From Chamaecrista fasciculata (lineage: Eukaryota; Streptophyta; Magnoliopsida; Fabales; Fabaceae), in NCBI GenBank assembly GCA_003254925.1, contig QANZ01046137.1:1-64000 (forward strand): 64,000 nucleotides of DNA, given 5' to 3'. This document shows positions 35,179-45,133 of the stretch, in pieces (positions within the stretch are counted from its first letter, which is position 1; every line of letters begins with the position of its first letter). Below the pieces are notes generated by a model. It was not told the origin of the DNA. It searched no databases and saw nothing but the letters and a program-made list of their open reading frames with translations. The position numbers and the translations under genes were made by a program.

Positions 35179-36020
35179 ACTGTTGCAGGGTCTGGGAGCG
35201 AAAGCACGAGCTAGGCGTAGCAGTTATGATAGGTAGATACGCAGAGGAGGTTTAAACTTGGAGTTAAGGTGTGAGAGATGGAATTCGAAGAGATGAACAA
35301 AAAAGAGATAGGTGTAAGGTAAGTAGGATAGAGCAACCAACAGAAAATATAACAAAGGGAAAAAGAAAAGTTATGAGGAGAGGCAGACAAAATGGATGGG
35401 TGGGAGAGAGAGATATGATGGGCATTCGAAGAAGACTAATGATTAGAAGAAAGGCCGATATCTTGAAGGGTTATTGAGAGAGCATAGCACCTAGAGGAAG
35501 AAATATTAAAGAGCATCGAGAAGGCACTCGAGCTAAAAAACCAGCGCAAAAGACAAGCCTAAATCTGACAGCAGTAAAGGAAACGGAGAGGGAAGCAAGC
35601 TATAAATGTAGAAGCTACAATCACAACTAGACAAAAAGTAAAGGCAGAACGAGAGGGGAGAGAGACGAACTTGGTCCACGTAGCGCAGCGAGCAGAAGCG
35701 CCGCTTTCAATCCCCGATAAGACGGAGGCGTGGCTGGCACTGTAAATTAATTCTGAAGCAGGTAATAATGGTGGCTAGAGATGAGCTATTACTGCTAGTT
35801 CCTGTAATAAATGTTGAGGAGAGACGTAGAGGGGATCGAAAGGTGTGGGAATCGGGTGATGACACAGCAGATTGAAGGTAGGTAGAAGGCGAAAAGGGAT
35901 TAGGGAGATTGAACCCTAATTAAGGTTTTGGGAGGAAAAACTCAGTCGCGAGTTTTAGGCCCTCCACTAAACAATTTGACTAGAAGAGCAAAATTATTAG
36001 TGCCTTCAATGACGAATGAT

Positions 36021-36629
36021 AGACCATATTCTATATGATTCTCTTATTTCTTTAAAGTTTGAATGGATTTAAGATTTCATGAAAGCTAAGTTGACATTAT
36101 ATATCATTTTTTTTTTCTATAATTCATTTGAAAACAAGACATGATATCAACTAATGAAGGTGGGGGTTTGCAACCCATCCAAGAGGACCCATCCTCGTGT
36201 AAGACAAATTGGCAAGACAATCAGCTGTCAAATTAACAGATCTAGTGATCTAATTAAAGCTACAACCAACAGACTCAGAGCAACAATAATTATTTGATAA
36301 AACGCTGCCTTGGAAGCCACCATGGAAGCAAACAAGAGACGACGTCGTGGACATACCTGACCTAGAACAAAACTCCACCGAACACCCAATAACCAGAATC
36401 AAACGAAAAAGCCATCGTGGAAGCCAAACCAGAAACCGTCGGTGACCCAAGGGAGCTTCGCATAGAAGAAAGAGAGAAAAATAGGTTTTGATATTGTGGC
36501 TTCAAGACTAAAACAAGATTGATTACATGCTTTACATATCATTTTATTTTCAAATTGCACTAATAGTTTTCTTCTTAAATGCATTTTAACTTTAAAGAAA
36601 TAAGAGAATCATATAGAATATGGTCTCTC
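36021..36629. mobile_element. TIR element with about 57-bp inverted repeats
   Basis: The left end AGACCATATTCTATATGATT continues through CTCTTATTTCTTTAAAGTT. Its inverted partner ends at 36629, with about 40 bases nearly perfect and looser pairing for another 17. The LINE at 29255-36019 inserted into the left repeat, so the true left terminus is the copy at about 29239. The interior carries a LINE-derived segment. The transposon superfamily is not determined. Confidence 0.65.
36105..36450 (-). mobile_element. LINE 3' fragment (RNase H end)
   Basis: On the minus strand the stretch SVNLTADCLANLSYTRMGPL resembles the C-terminal RNase H region of plant LINEs. It is followed by an A-run (T-run on plus at 36109-36118). 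It sits inside the inverted-repeat element and differs from the large LINE next to it. It is short and dead. Confidence 0.5.
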
Positions 36630-36814
36630 AACGAGTTAGCAGAATGGATAGAAGGAGAAACAATGATATGACTTTTTGAAAAGTTGTCAACACAAAATAT
36701 AACCTTCATTGTGGCAGTAAATTTCCTCCTAAATTCACAAAATAGTAAGTACTTAGAAAGCATATAAAAGAACACTAAAGCCATATCTAAGAAATAAATC
36801 AATGATAAAAATTA

Positions 36815-37240
36815 GGATAAATTACACTTTGGTACCCTATGGTTTGACCCTATTTCACTTTGGTACCCTGTGGTTTGAAACCTGACACTTTAGTACCCTG
36901 TGGTATTCTCCATTAACACTTTGGTACCCATTGGAGCTATTTTGTAATTTTAACCATAACAAATTTTACAAAATTACATATTGACCCCAAAAAATTTTCA
37001 AAAAATTACAAATAGGTCCCTTGATACATATTATCTAGGGACTAAAATGAAAACTTAAAAAAAATTTGGGTCAATATGTAATTTTTGTAAAATTTGTTAT
37101 GTTAAAATTACAAAATAACGTCAAAGGGTACCAAAGTGTTAATGGAGAATACCACAGGGTACCAAAGTGTCAGGTTTCAAACCACAAGGTGCCAAAGTGA
37201 AATTGGGTCAAACCACAGGGTACCAAAGTGTCATTTACCC
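36815..37240. mobile_element. Mutator-type MITE, GGTACC family, copy 1
   Basis: The 426-bp element is flanked by the perfect 9-bp repeat TAAAAATTA (36806-36814 and 37241-37249). The ends GGATAAATTACACTTTGGTA and GGGTAAATGACACTTTGGTA are inverted partners. The arms repeat CACTTTGGTACCCTGTGG units and pair over most of their length, leaving a small centre around CTAGGGACTAAAATG. A second copy is at 56131-56467. Confidence 0.88.
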
Positions 37241-37249
37241 TAAAAATTA

Positions 37250-38221
37250 AAATATTTCAAAAATCATATTATGTATTTTAATTATTTAAGAACTGATTAA
37301 TTGACTTATTATAAATTCAGGGATCAAATATAAATCTTTTCCTGAAATTTAGTAGAGTAACTTTGGTGAGTCTTATAAAAACTTGTCTATTCATTTTTCT
37401 TTTTAGTTCAATTTATTATTTTTTTATTATTTTGTTATTCAAATATATTTTTTCTTGTTTATTTATTTATTGTTGAGTTATTGAAAACTACTTGAATAAA
37501 TTACGGGTGGAGGAACTATTGAATTCCTTCATCAAATGTAAATATCGTACTTTTACACTTGTAATATATATAGTATTTACATTTTATATATATATATACT
37601 ATATTATATATGGGAGGAGTCTTCTGATCGTCCTCCCACCTATACTAAGATAAAAATATTACATGTAATTAAAATAAAAGAAAATTTATTATTTGGTCCT
37701 GTCTTTTTTACTGAGTCAACAATTTAGTCCTTAATTTATTTTACATATATATTTGTGTGCCCGTTAGGACACGCAAAGTCCTTAGGATATGTGCATTAGG
37801 ACACGCAAAACCCCTAGTATATTTAAAAACGATATTTAAAAACGATATTTACACGCCCCTAGTATATTTGTGTGCCCATTAGAACACGCAAAGTCCTTAA
37901 TTTAAAAAGGATATTTACAATTGTCATATATCATATCATATATTTTATCTACATATATAAAGGATATGTGCATTATAGACAATATTCACCATTGAGCAAA
38001 CTCACCACAGTTTGGGATAATTAGGAGCAACACTACCAAATCCTTTACTATCCTTAACAGATTCTTTCAACTGAAAACTTCCAGCAACAATTCATATATT
38101 CAGGACAAAAAATTGAAAATCATCCATGAACTACCTTTAACAAAACTAACACAATCAGCCTCTCTTACCGAAATTAAACTCAAAATCAGAGTCACTGACC
38201 TCAGAACTGCTCAAAACCTTA
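37250..38221. other. Intergenic DNA with short repeats
   Basis: Positions 37676-37770 match 17630-17720. At 37760-37900 the phrases CCCGTTAGGACACGCAAAG and GATATTTAAAAACG recur two or three times as a small tandem array. An AT-rich tract lies at 37560-37605. No gene is recognised. Confidence 0.4.
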
Positions 38222-38698
38222 TTATATACGAGGCTTCATCAAATTCACATCTCTGCATAACCTTCTCCTTTGCGCCTTCTCATTTTCTTCATCCTTCAAA
38301 TCCAGATATGGAATGTCTTCAAATTCGTCTTTATTCACTTGGATCCGCTTTAACGATTCTTCGTTCATCCAGATTGAGCTTCGAATATCATCAAATAACC
38401 TTAGATCTATAAAAATCTAAGGTTTATTTCTCAAAAATTTGCTCTGATCACTTTCGCTTTCGAACACAAAGAGGAAAACATTGTTCTCTATTTCAGTAAT
38501 CTTCAAATCTTCCACACTCCGGCCTTTAATCAACATCAATTTCATCATACTCCTATTCACAGACTTAGACGACATAAGATTTTCAATCAGCTCACGTTTC
38601 CTCAAATATTCAGCATCCTCATTACTCCAATCATCATCCAAAGTAACTCTTCAACCACCTCAACTTCTTCCTCAAACTCCATCTCCTCACTTTCCATT
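38222..38698 (-). pseudogene. DUF4283-like fragment (LINE ORF1-type or related gene), broken
   Basis: The minus-strand frame 38641-38222 reads MDDDWSNEDAEYLRKRELIE and then NNVFLFVFESESDQSKFL, which fits the core of DUF4283. One in-frame stop lies at about 38414-38416, and the same frame continues to 38222. An acidic start (EEEVEVVEE) lies just upstream in another frame. No zinc knuckle follows. The piece is probably a dead fragment of a LINE or of a zinc-knuckle DUF4283 gene. It is unrelated in sequence to the ORF1 at 32586-35178. Confidence 0.45.
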
Positions 38699-39247
38699 AC
38701 GGAAATAATCACAGAAACAAAGAAACAAGAAAAGACATAAAACGAAATAAGAAATCACACTCAACTCACACAAGAACACGAGGCTAGGTAAACCCTAGCA
38801 TAAATTGCACAAAATGAGAAAACTCACTATCCTATTAATGTTTGTATATTCTATATCTATAATCAATTTGGAAGAATTATATATGTGTTTCTTCTATAAA
38901 ACTAAAACTCACTATGTTGGGCTAACTCTAAAAAAAAATAGATCCTACAAAAATTTGGAAGAAAAAAATATACAATACATATTGTATGATAAAAAATGTA
39001 GATAATATAATAATATTCAATATAATTAAAATTTAACTAACTCTAAGAAACTCCATTTATAATCCCAAATTTATCTCCTAATTTCTCTCTATCTTGGGCT
39101 AAAAATATGGGCTATATATGAAGCTTCACTCTTATTTCAAACAATAATAAATGTCATGTAATTTCTATTAAAATACATTTTTTTTCCTTTTTAATTGTAT
39201 TGTATCAAAATAAAATATAAATTAATATGAAATTATGGAAAAAAAAA
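38699..39247. other. Intergenic AT-rich DNA
   Basis: No feature was recognised other than A- and T-rich runs. An A9 run at 39239-39247 abuts the palindromic element. Confidence 0.45.
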
Positions 39248-41335
39248 TGAGCAAACCCCCTTTTTGGTCCCTCAATTGTTACTGAGTCGAGGAATCGGTC
39301 CCTCAATTGTGGGAAACTACAACTCAGTCCCTCAATTGTACAATCCCGTTTACGTTTTGGTCCCTCACGTCTGGTCCGTTAGTGATAGAGGTGTTAAGTG
39401 ATGACGTGTCACCGTTATCTGCTTAGGTGGCCGTTAAATGCTTAGTTGAGGGACCAAATCCTCGACTCAGTAACAATTGAGGGACCAAAAAGGGGGTTTG
39501 CTCAAATTAGTATCCAACTCATTTCCACTTGACACCTCATTAAAACTACTCTCTTGCAATTTGGTCCCAAAACCCCTAAATCCCCTAAAACTTTTTTTTA
39601 ATCCTCTTATTCATCTTTTTCATCTTCTTCATTCATTTTAGTCCCAAATGCTAAAAATAAAATTGTAAAGTATCCCAAAACCCTTCCAAACATTCCAATT
39701 TAGTCCTTAAATGTATTAAAAACCCTAAAACTTAAGCCCCAAACTCTAAACCCTAAACCCTAAAATCCTAAACTCTAAACCCTAAAACCCTAAACCCTAA
39801 AACCCTAAATTCCTAAAATTGTAAAGTGTCCCAAAACTCTTCCAAACATTCCAATTTAGTCCTTAAAAGTATTAAAAACCCTAAAATCCTAAAACCCTAA
39901 ACTCTAAAACCCTAAACCCTAAAATCTAAAACCCTAAACCCCTAAACCCTAAATCCTAAACCCCTAAAAAAACTACTCTCTTGCAATTTGGTCCCTAAAT
40001 CCTACTTTCCTCTTCATCTTTCATCATCTTTCATCATCTTCATCTTCTCATCCACTCCAAACCCCAAACCACAAAACCCTAAAACTACACAACCAGAAAT
40101 CACCAAAGATTACACAAGTTTCATCAATTCATCAATTCTTGATTAAAAAAAATTAGTTCATCATCAGTTCATATCATCATCATCATCATTCATCAGTTCA
40201 TCATCCAAAATTTAAAAAAAAATCAGTTCATCATCAGTTCATATCATCATCATCATCATCATTCATCAGCCGAAAAGCTCTCGTGGCAGCGAAGGAAGGA
40301 ATCGAGAAGCTTAGAGACTCATGAGAGAGAAAGCAAGTCGCGACAGAGTGAACATGTGGCGTCGTTGAGCTTTCCATGGAGTGAACCTGATGGTCGCGAC
40401 AGAGACTCAAAAGCGAACGGCCGAAATGGGTAAACGACGACGGCGACGACGAGTTTTCATCATCAGTCGCAGGCATTCTCTCGGAATTTCTTCAAAATCG
40501 AAAGAAACCCCAAACTTTCTCCCCCAATTCGAATTCGAACCCTAAGAAATGAATGAATGTATCTCGCGACGCCCAAAATGGTTGTGAACTTGAAATCAAA
40601 CCCAGAAATTGAAGAATCGAGCGAGAGAATGTTTAAGGATTTGAAGAATCGAGCCATTTTGATGTTTGAGGATTTGGTTGAAGCAGTAGGATCGGCGGTG
40701 AGGAATGAAAGATGAGAGAGGAATGAGGATGAAGATGAAGATGAAGAAATTAGGGTTCAGGGACTAAAATGTTTTTTTTAATTATGATTTAATAAATTGA
40801 GAATAATGGGATAAAATGAATGAACTCAAAGTAGATTTTTTTTAGGGTTTAGGGTTTTAGGGTTTTTAATACATTTAAGGACTAAATTGGAATGTTTGGA
40901 AAGGTTTTGGGATACTTTACAATTTTATTTTTAGGATTTGGGACTAAAATGAATGAAGAAGATGAAAAAGATGAAGAAGAGGATAAAAAAAAGTTTTAGG
41001 GGATTTAGGGGTTTTGGGACCAAATTGCAAGAGAGTAGTTTTAATGAGGTGTCAAGTGGAAATGAGTTGGATATTAATTTGAGCAAACCCCCTTTTTGGT
41101 CCCTCAATTGTTACTGAGTCGAGGATTTGGTCCCTCAACTAAGCATTTAACGGCCACCTAAGCAGATAACGGTGACACGTCATCACTTAACACCTCTATC
41201 ACTAACGGACCAGACGTGAGGGACCAAAACGTAAACGGGATTGGTCAATTGAGGGACTGAGTTGTAGTTTCCCACAATTGAGGGACCGATTCCTCGACTC
41301 AGTAACAATTGAGGGACAAAAAAGGGGTTTGCTCA
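39248..41335. mobile_element. 2.1-kb nested palindromic (foldback/Mutator-like) element
   Basis: Arms of about 490 bases at each end are near-identical inverted repeats starting TGAGCAAACCCCCTTTTTGG. The outer 257 bases of the left arm (39248-39504) and the outer 256 of the right arm (41080-41335) are each palindromic themselves, with TTTGGTCCCTCAATTG units at both of their own ends. Inward, the arms share ATCCAACTCATTTCCACTTG and CTCTCTTGCAATTTGGTCCC and end in CCCTAAA-like tracts. The centre (39970-40770) has two copies of an ATC-rich block and a GC-richer patch at 40260-40480 that might be captured host sequence. A-runs flank both ends, so a target duplication cannot be told. Confidence 0.85.
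39733..39966. repeat. Degenerate telomere-like CCCTAAA repeats
   Basis: Many copies of CCCTAAA, CCCTAAAA and variants such as CTCTAAA and TCCTAAA follow each other at 39733-39810 and 39873-39966. A duplicated piece of the element arm (39812-39875) separates the two runs. The opposite arm holds only a short version (40850-40870). The spacing is irregular, so this is not a true telomere. Confidence 0.75.
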
Positions 41336-42855
41336 AAAAAAATTGATCCTAGAGACTATTAATAAATCAATCGCAAATGTAGATCACTATTCGATATAGT
41401 TTTGATTTGTCCAATGGATTGTTCACGGATAACAAATTAGCCAAACTATCTACATGCTAGCCATTTAATTAATTATTTACAAATATGCAGAACTTTTTTT
41501 TTTTGGTATGGACAAAACTTTATTATTTGAGTCTCAAGATATATCTTGATAAGAATATCAAATATATATATATATATATATAATATAATGAATATATAGT
41601 TTTAATGAATTCTTATTGTTGTTATTATTATTATTTTTTATTCATTGATTAATGTGATTTGGATTACACCGTACCCACTATGTAATTGCAGATCAACAAA
41701 AAAAATATTATAAAATAAAAGTATGTGAAATTTGCTCTCCAAAATTATGGGATCTCCAAGTTAATCACTATTTCAGTCATATTTGTTATTAAATATCAAT
41801 TCACATTTAACGGATAAGGTAAATATAATTCTTATTTAATTAGATTTTACAATGTTATCTTTTAAATACTCATTAATGACATGTCAAGTGTCAAATTTTG
41901 TTGTTGATACATATAATCATCAGGAGTTTATCAATAGCTAAATTGTTTATCTATGTATGAACTTAAAATAGTATCCACCAAAAGTTTATTATACTAAGTA
42001 ATTGAAAATTGTGAGTCTATAGTGTTTTAAGCAATATGAAAGTGTGTGGTTTACCCTTAATAATTTGAGTTTAAACTTCGTTGGATAATTTTTTTAAGGC
42101 AAAAGCATTAATTTTTTTTTTATAAATTTTACAACATTTTTATAATTTTTTTTTTTCAATATTTGTTTACTGTCAGTTTTGTCTAAAAAAAAGATTTACA
42201 TTTTGATGAATTTTATCCTTTAATTAGCTTCTTTTAATAAATTAACAACATTACATGTCATTATTTAACTAGCTCCTTTAACAATATTTGTTTAATTCAT
42301 TATATTTTTCAATCTGAATCAGGATTTGATTTTTTTTTTCCTACAAATTTGACATTACATGTCATTATTTACTTGAGGAAGCCGATTTTAGCAGCTGTTT
42401 AGCTCACAATATCATCACTATGATATTGATCAGGTCTTCATATGTGACAAAGTAACTATGCAATTTTGATAGTTAAAATCTTTTTGTATTTGCTCAAGTT
42501 GAACTCTTAATCGAGTCAATGATGAGTCCGATTACTAAAACATTGAATTTAACTATATTCATAAATAAAAAAATCAAAATTATATACACATTTATTCTTT
42601 AAAAAAAAAATCTATGCACATTTATATATATGGAAAATATCAAAGATTCAGAATTGTATTGCGAACATTTACATATAATATTTTATAATAAATAAACAAA
42701 TTTTATAAAAAAAAAAAAACCCTTTATGTTGACATACTACAAACATTGAATTAATGAATTGAAAACATAAAAATAAAAACCCCTCACCACTCATATCAAA
42801 ATAACCATTTGCTTCATCTCTCACTCTCCCACATTATTTCTTTTATTTCACTTCA
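41336..42855. other. Intergenic DNA downstream of the ERF gene
   Basis: AT-rich sequence with an AT microsatellite (about 41565-41582). At 42098-42375 there is a partial copy of the GGCAAAAGCATT MITE family (compare 17121 and 59186); its right end is missing or unrecognisable. The last 200 bases are probably the 3' UTR of the ERF gene (minus strand). Confidence 0.4.
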
Positions 42856-43638
42856 TCACACAACAATAAACGGCGATAACGGAGATAACGGAGGAACACT
42901 AAAAATAGTGTTCACCACATCAGTGTCCCAAAAGCCCCTCCAACATGACGGCGTTAACGGAACAATCCTTTTGGGTGAAACTGAAACCTCTTCTTCTTCC
43001 TCCTTCTTCTTCTTCATCTTCATCTCTCTCTTCTCTTCTTCACTTTCTTCTTCTTCTCTCATTCTTTTCTCTCTAACTACCTTCTTCTTCTTCTTCACCA
43101 CTATCGATTCAGAAGAATCTCCGGAATATTCCCCAACCTCAAGTGGAAAATTCAATATCGCTTTGCATCCTCTCATTCTGAAAGCCGCTCTGTCGTACGC
43201 TTTCGCAGCTTCCATGGCGGAATCGAAGGTCCCAAGCCACACTCTCGACCCTTTCCGATTCGGATCTCGAATTTCCGCCGCGAATTTCCCCCACGGCCGT
43301 CTACGAACGCCTCGGTAATGCTTATTCTTCTCCTCTTCTTCGATTTGCTCGCTTTTTGACCTAGGAGGGATTGTAATGTTTGTTATCATCGATGGCTTGC
43401 GATTGCTCAAACTCGACGATTTCGGAGGCTTATTATTGTTAGAGCAAACGGCTGATTGAGCCACTTGAGAGTGAGATTCGCTTGAATTACTACTCCATGC
43501 TTCTATGATCTTCTCTGTTTCTTCTCTTTTGAGGAATATGGATTCTGGTTCTTGACGAAGCGAGAAGTAATCGTTGATATGAATATCGGAATTGATATTG
43601 CTATCGTTGATTAACGATTTGAAATCTAGGGTTTCCAT
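42856..43638 (-). CDS. AP2/ERF transcription factor, group IX (ERF5/ERF6/ERF105-like)
   Basis: The intronless gene encodes 260 aa from ATG at 43636-43638 ([10 protein letters not shown]). An upstream in-frame ATG at 43831-43833 would add 65 hydrophobic, poorly conserved-looking residues and seems to be 5' UTR. One AP2/ERF domain spans about residues 107-166 ([20 protein letters not shown]). Ala-14 and Asp-19 of the domain mark the ERF rather than the DREB subfamily, so GCC-box DNA is the likely target. LNFPLEVG follows the domain, as in Arabidopsis ERF5/6. Residues 183-217 are a Lys/Glu-rich tract that probably includes a nuclear localisation signal. The C-terminus [10 protein letters not shown] matches the group IX motif that carries SP sites for MAP kinases. 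Members respond to ethylene, jasmonate, pathogens and cold; the role here is inferred. Confidence 0.93.
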   Translation of the reverse strand: METLDFKSLINDSNINSDIHINDYFSLRQEPESIFLKREETEKIIEAWSSNSSESHSQVAQSAVCSNNNKPPKSSSLSNRKPSMITNITIPPRSKSEQIEEEEKNKHYRGVRRRPWGKFAAEIRDPNRKGSRVWLGTFDSAMEAAKAYDRAAFRMRGCKAILNFPLEVGEYSGDSSESIVVKKKKKVVREKRMREEEESEEEKREMKMKKKKEEEEEVSVSPKRIVPLTPSCWRGFWDTDVVNTIFSVPPLSPLSPFIVV

Positions 43639-44276
43639 GCTTTTGTATTGTGGAAGATTGAAATCGGAATTGATATATATGTAATAGATAGAAGTAAGAG
43701 GGAAAATTGGTTTGAAGTTTGAAGTTTGAACTGAGAGTGAAGAGTGCATGTATTGAAGTATATATATATACGAGAAATGGAAAAGAGGGATTATGAGCTT
43801 CGAGACAGATTCGAAGATGGTAAGAGGAAGCATCGTTTTGTCGATATTAAATTAAATGGTTAATGGTAGTTACTGTGGTTTTGACTAGCTAGTTAGACCA
43901 AAGGGTAAAGGACTAAAGGGGACCACAATACATGCATGTTTGTATTAGTTATGAAAGAAATGACATTTCCAAGGTGCTTCCACCACCCACTAGGCCGCTA
44001 TCCATGAATTATTAATACAAGTGGCTGTTGAAAATTCCTAGAGTATAAGACAATCATTGAAACTTGGATAAGGAGAATTTGAGAAAGATGTGAGGTGGAG
44101 TGAAACAGGTGTTTTTTTTTTATTTATTGAGAAAAAGGGGCCAAAAGGCCCAAGCAACTCAACCAAAAGAAAACTACACTAAAATAGTTCTTGGGATAAC
44201 AACTTCCATAGCACCATCAAGCAATAAGTTACTCAAACCACTTGGAACCTTGGAACGTTGGGCCATTTACGATAGC
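43639..44276 (-). promoter_or_regulatory. Proximal promoter and 5' UTR of the ERF gene
   Basis: About 640 bases separate the start codon from the LTR element. A TATATATATATA stretch at about 43758-43770 is a plausible TATA box. A TTGACT W-box-like core lies at 43881-43886. No GCC box was seen. The far 160 bases contain a probable LINE tail, so little of the original promoter may remain. Confidence 0.45.
44111..44276 (-). mobile_element. Probable LINE 3' tail next to the LTR element
   Basis: On the minus strand the segment reads GGCCTTTTGGCCCCTTTTTC, then a CAATAAATAAAAAAAAAA-type polyadenylated end. This pattern is common for plant LINE 3' ends. It abuts the 5' LTR at 44277. The rest of the LINE is not present on the other side of the LTR element. 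Confidence 0.35.
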
Positions 44277-44960
44277 TGATAATAGGCCCAATAAATTGGC
44301 GCTCTAAGGACCTGGACTGATGGCGGTCAAGGCCCATTTGGGGAGATTACCTGATCAAGAACGCCGAATGGGCCCAAACCATCCAAGAACGCCATAACCA
44401 GTCCAACGATCTTAAAAGTCAAAATGCACGGACCATCGGCGCCTAAAAGACCAGTGAGGAAGTCATCCGTCATGGGCGCCAAATAATTACATGACAGGTA
44501 AGAACGCCAACACCTAGGCGTTGACAAGGAAGACGTACAAGAGAACGCCCCCACGTCAAATAAGAGTCGAAGAAGTTAGGGGACACACGTATCTCTTATT
44601 ATATACGCCTCTTAACACAATCTTAACTGCCAGATCAGTTAAGATCACGATCCGTTGAGGTTTCCCTGAACATTCGCGCCAAGTCAGCATAATTGGTTAG
44701 GATCACAATCAGATATGGAGCCAAATCTGGATCCTATCAGATTATCCTCAACTAGTATAAAAGGGAAGCCCAAAGCACTGGAAAAAGGTACGCACTATTT
44801 CCATTTACACGCATTATTGCTCTCAGGCTATTTACTGACTTAAGCATCGGAGGTGAATCGCAGGGCCATCCCTGTGCTTTCATTGACTTGCAGGTGACTT
44901 CTGACCCAAAGTTGCCTCATCGAACCAGGTAATGCCCTACGGCCAAAACCAGGTTCATCA
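44277..44960 (+). repeat. 5' LTR of the Tat element
   Basis: The 684-bp LTR starts TGATAATAGGCCC and ends AGGTTCATCA. It contains a TATAAAAGGG promoter box at about 44756-44765. It lies in the upstream region of the ERF gene, pointing away from it. Confidence 0.92.
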
Positions 44961-45133
44961 CTGGCGCCGTCCGTGGGGACTTTCTATTCAAAGTCCAGAT
45001 TTAATTTATAAAAGTGTTGATCTTGATTTAAAATTTTTCTTTGGATTCACGAACGATAAGGTTAGATCATATACGTTTTTCCCAGTATCTTTGTTTTATC
45101 TAACCAGTGTGCTTCATCGAACCAGAGAACTAG
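44961..45133 (+). other. Primer-binding site and leader of the Tat element
   Basis: The sequence right after the LTR, TGGCGCCGTCCGTGGGGA at about 44962-44979, is complementary in style to a tRNA 3' end and close to the Asp-tRNA type used by Athila/Tat elements. A short AT-rich leader follows up to the gag start. Confidence 0.6.

Larger units (their letters stand above)
29255..36019 (-). mobile_element. L1-type LINE, full length at its 5' end, inactive
   Basis: The 6,765-bp non-LTR retrotransposon reads on the minus strand. The 17-bp target duplication TAGACCATATTCTATAT occurs at 29238-29254 and 36020-36036. The A-tail is short (about seven bases, at the left end). In transcription order it has an untranslated leader (36019-35179), ORF1 with a DUF4283-like region and CCHC zinc knuckle, and ORF2 with APE-type endonuclease, reverse transcriptase and zf-RVT. 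It is dead: there is a frameshift and an in-frame stop in ORF1, a large deletion between endonuclease and reverse transcriptase with frame change, and a frameshift in early reverse transcriptase. The exact target duplication and long open segments suggest moderate age. Confidence 0.92.

Noticed and set aside
39733-39966. True interstitial telomere or former chromosome end
   Set aside because: The units are irregular, interrupted by a transposon arm fragment, and lie within a palindromic element, so I treat them as part of that element.
40234-40657. Two overlapping minus-strand frames in the palindrome centre as a gene
   Set aside because: Short, low-complexity and without any recognisable domain; kept only as a possible captured fragment.
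42809-43318. A 169-codon plus-strand frame over the ERF gene
   Set aside because: It is the antisense shadow of the ERF coding sequence, made open by the CTT-rich tract.
43639-43833. Longer ERF protein from the upstream in-frame ATG at 43833
   Set aside because: The extra 65 residues are hydrophobic and Tyr/Ile-rich, unlike known ERFs, and span the likely TATA and 5' UTR. The start at 43638 gives a normal group IX protein.
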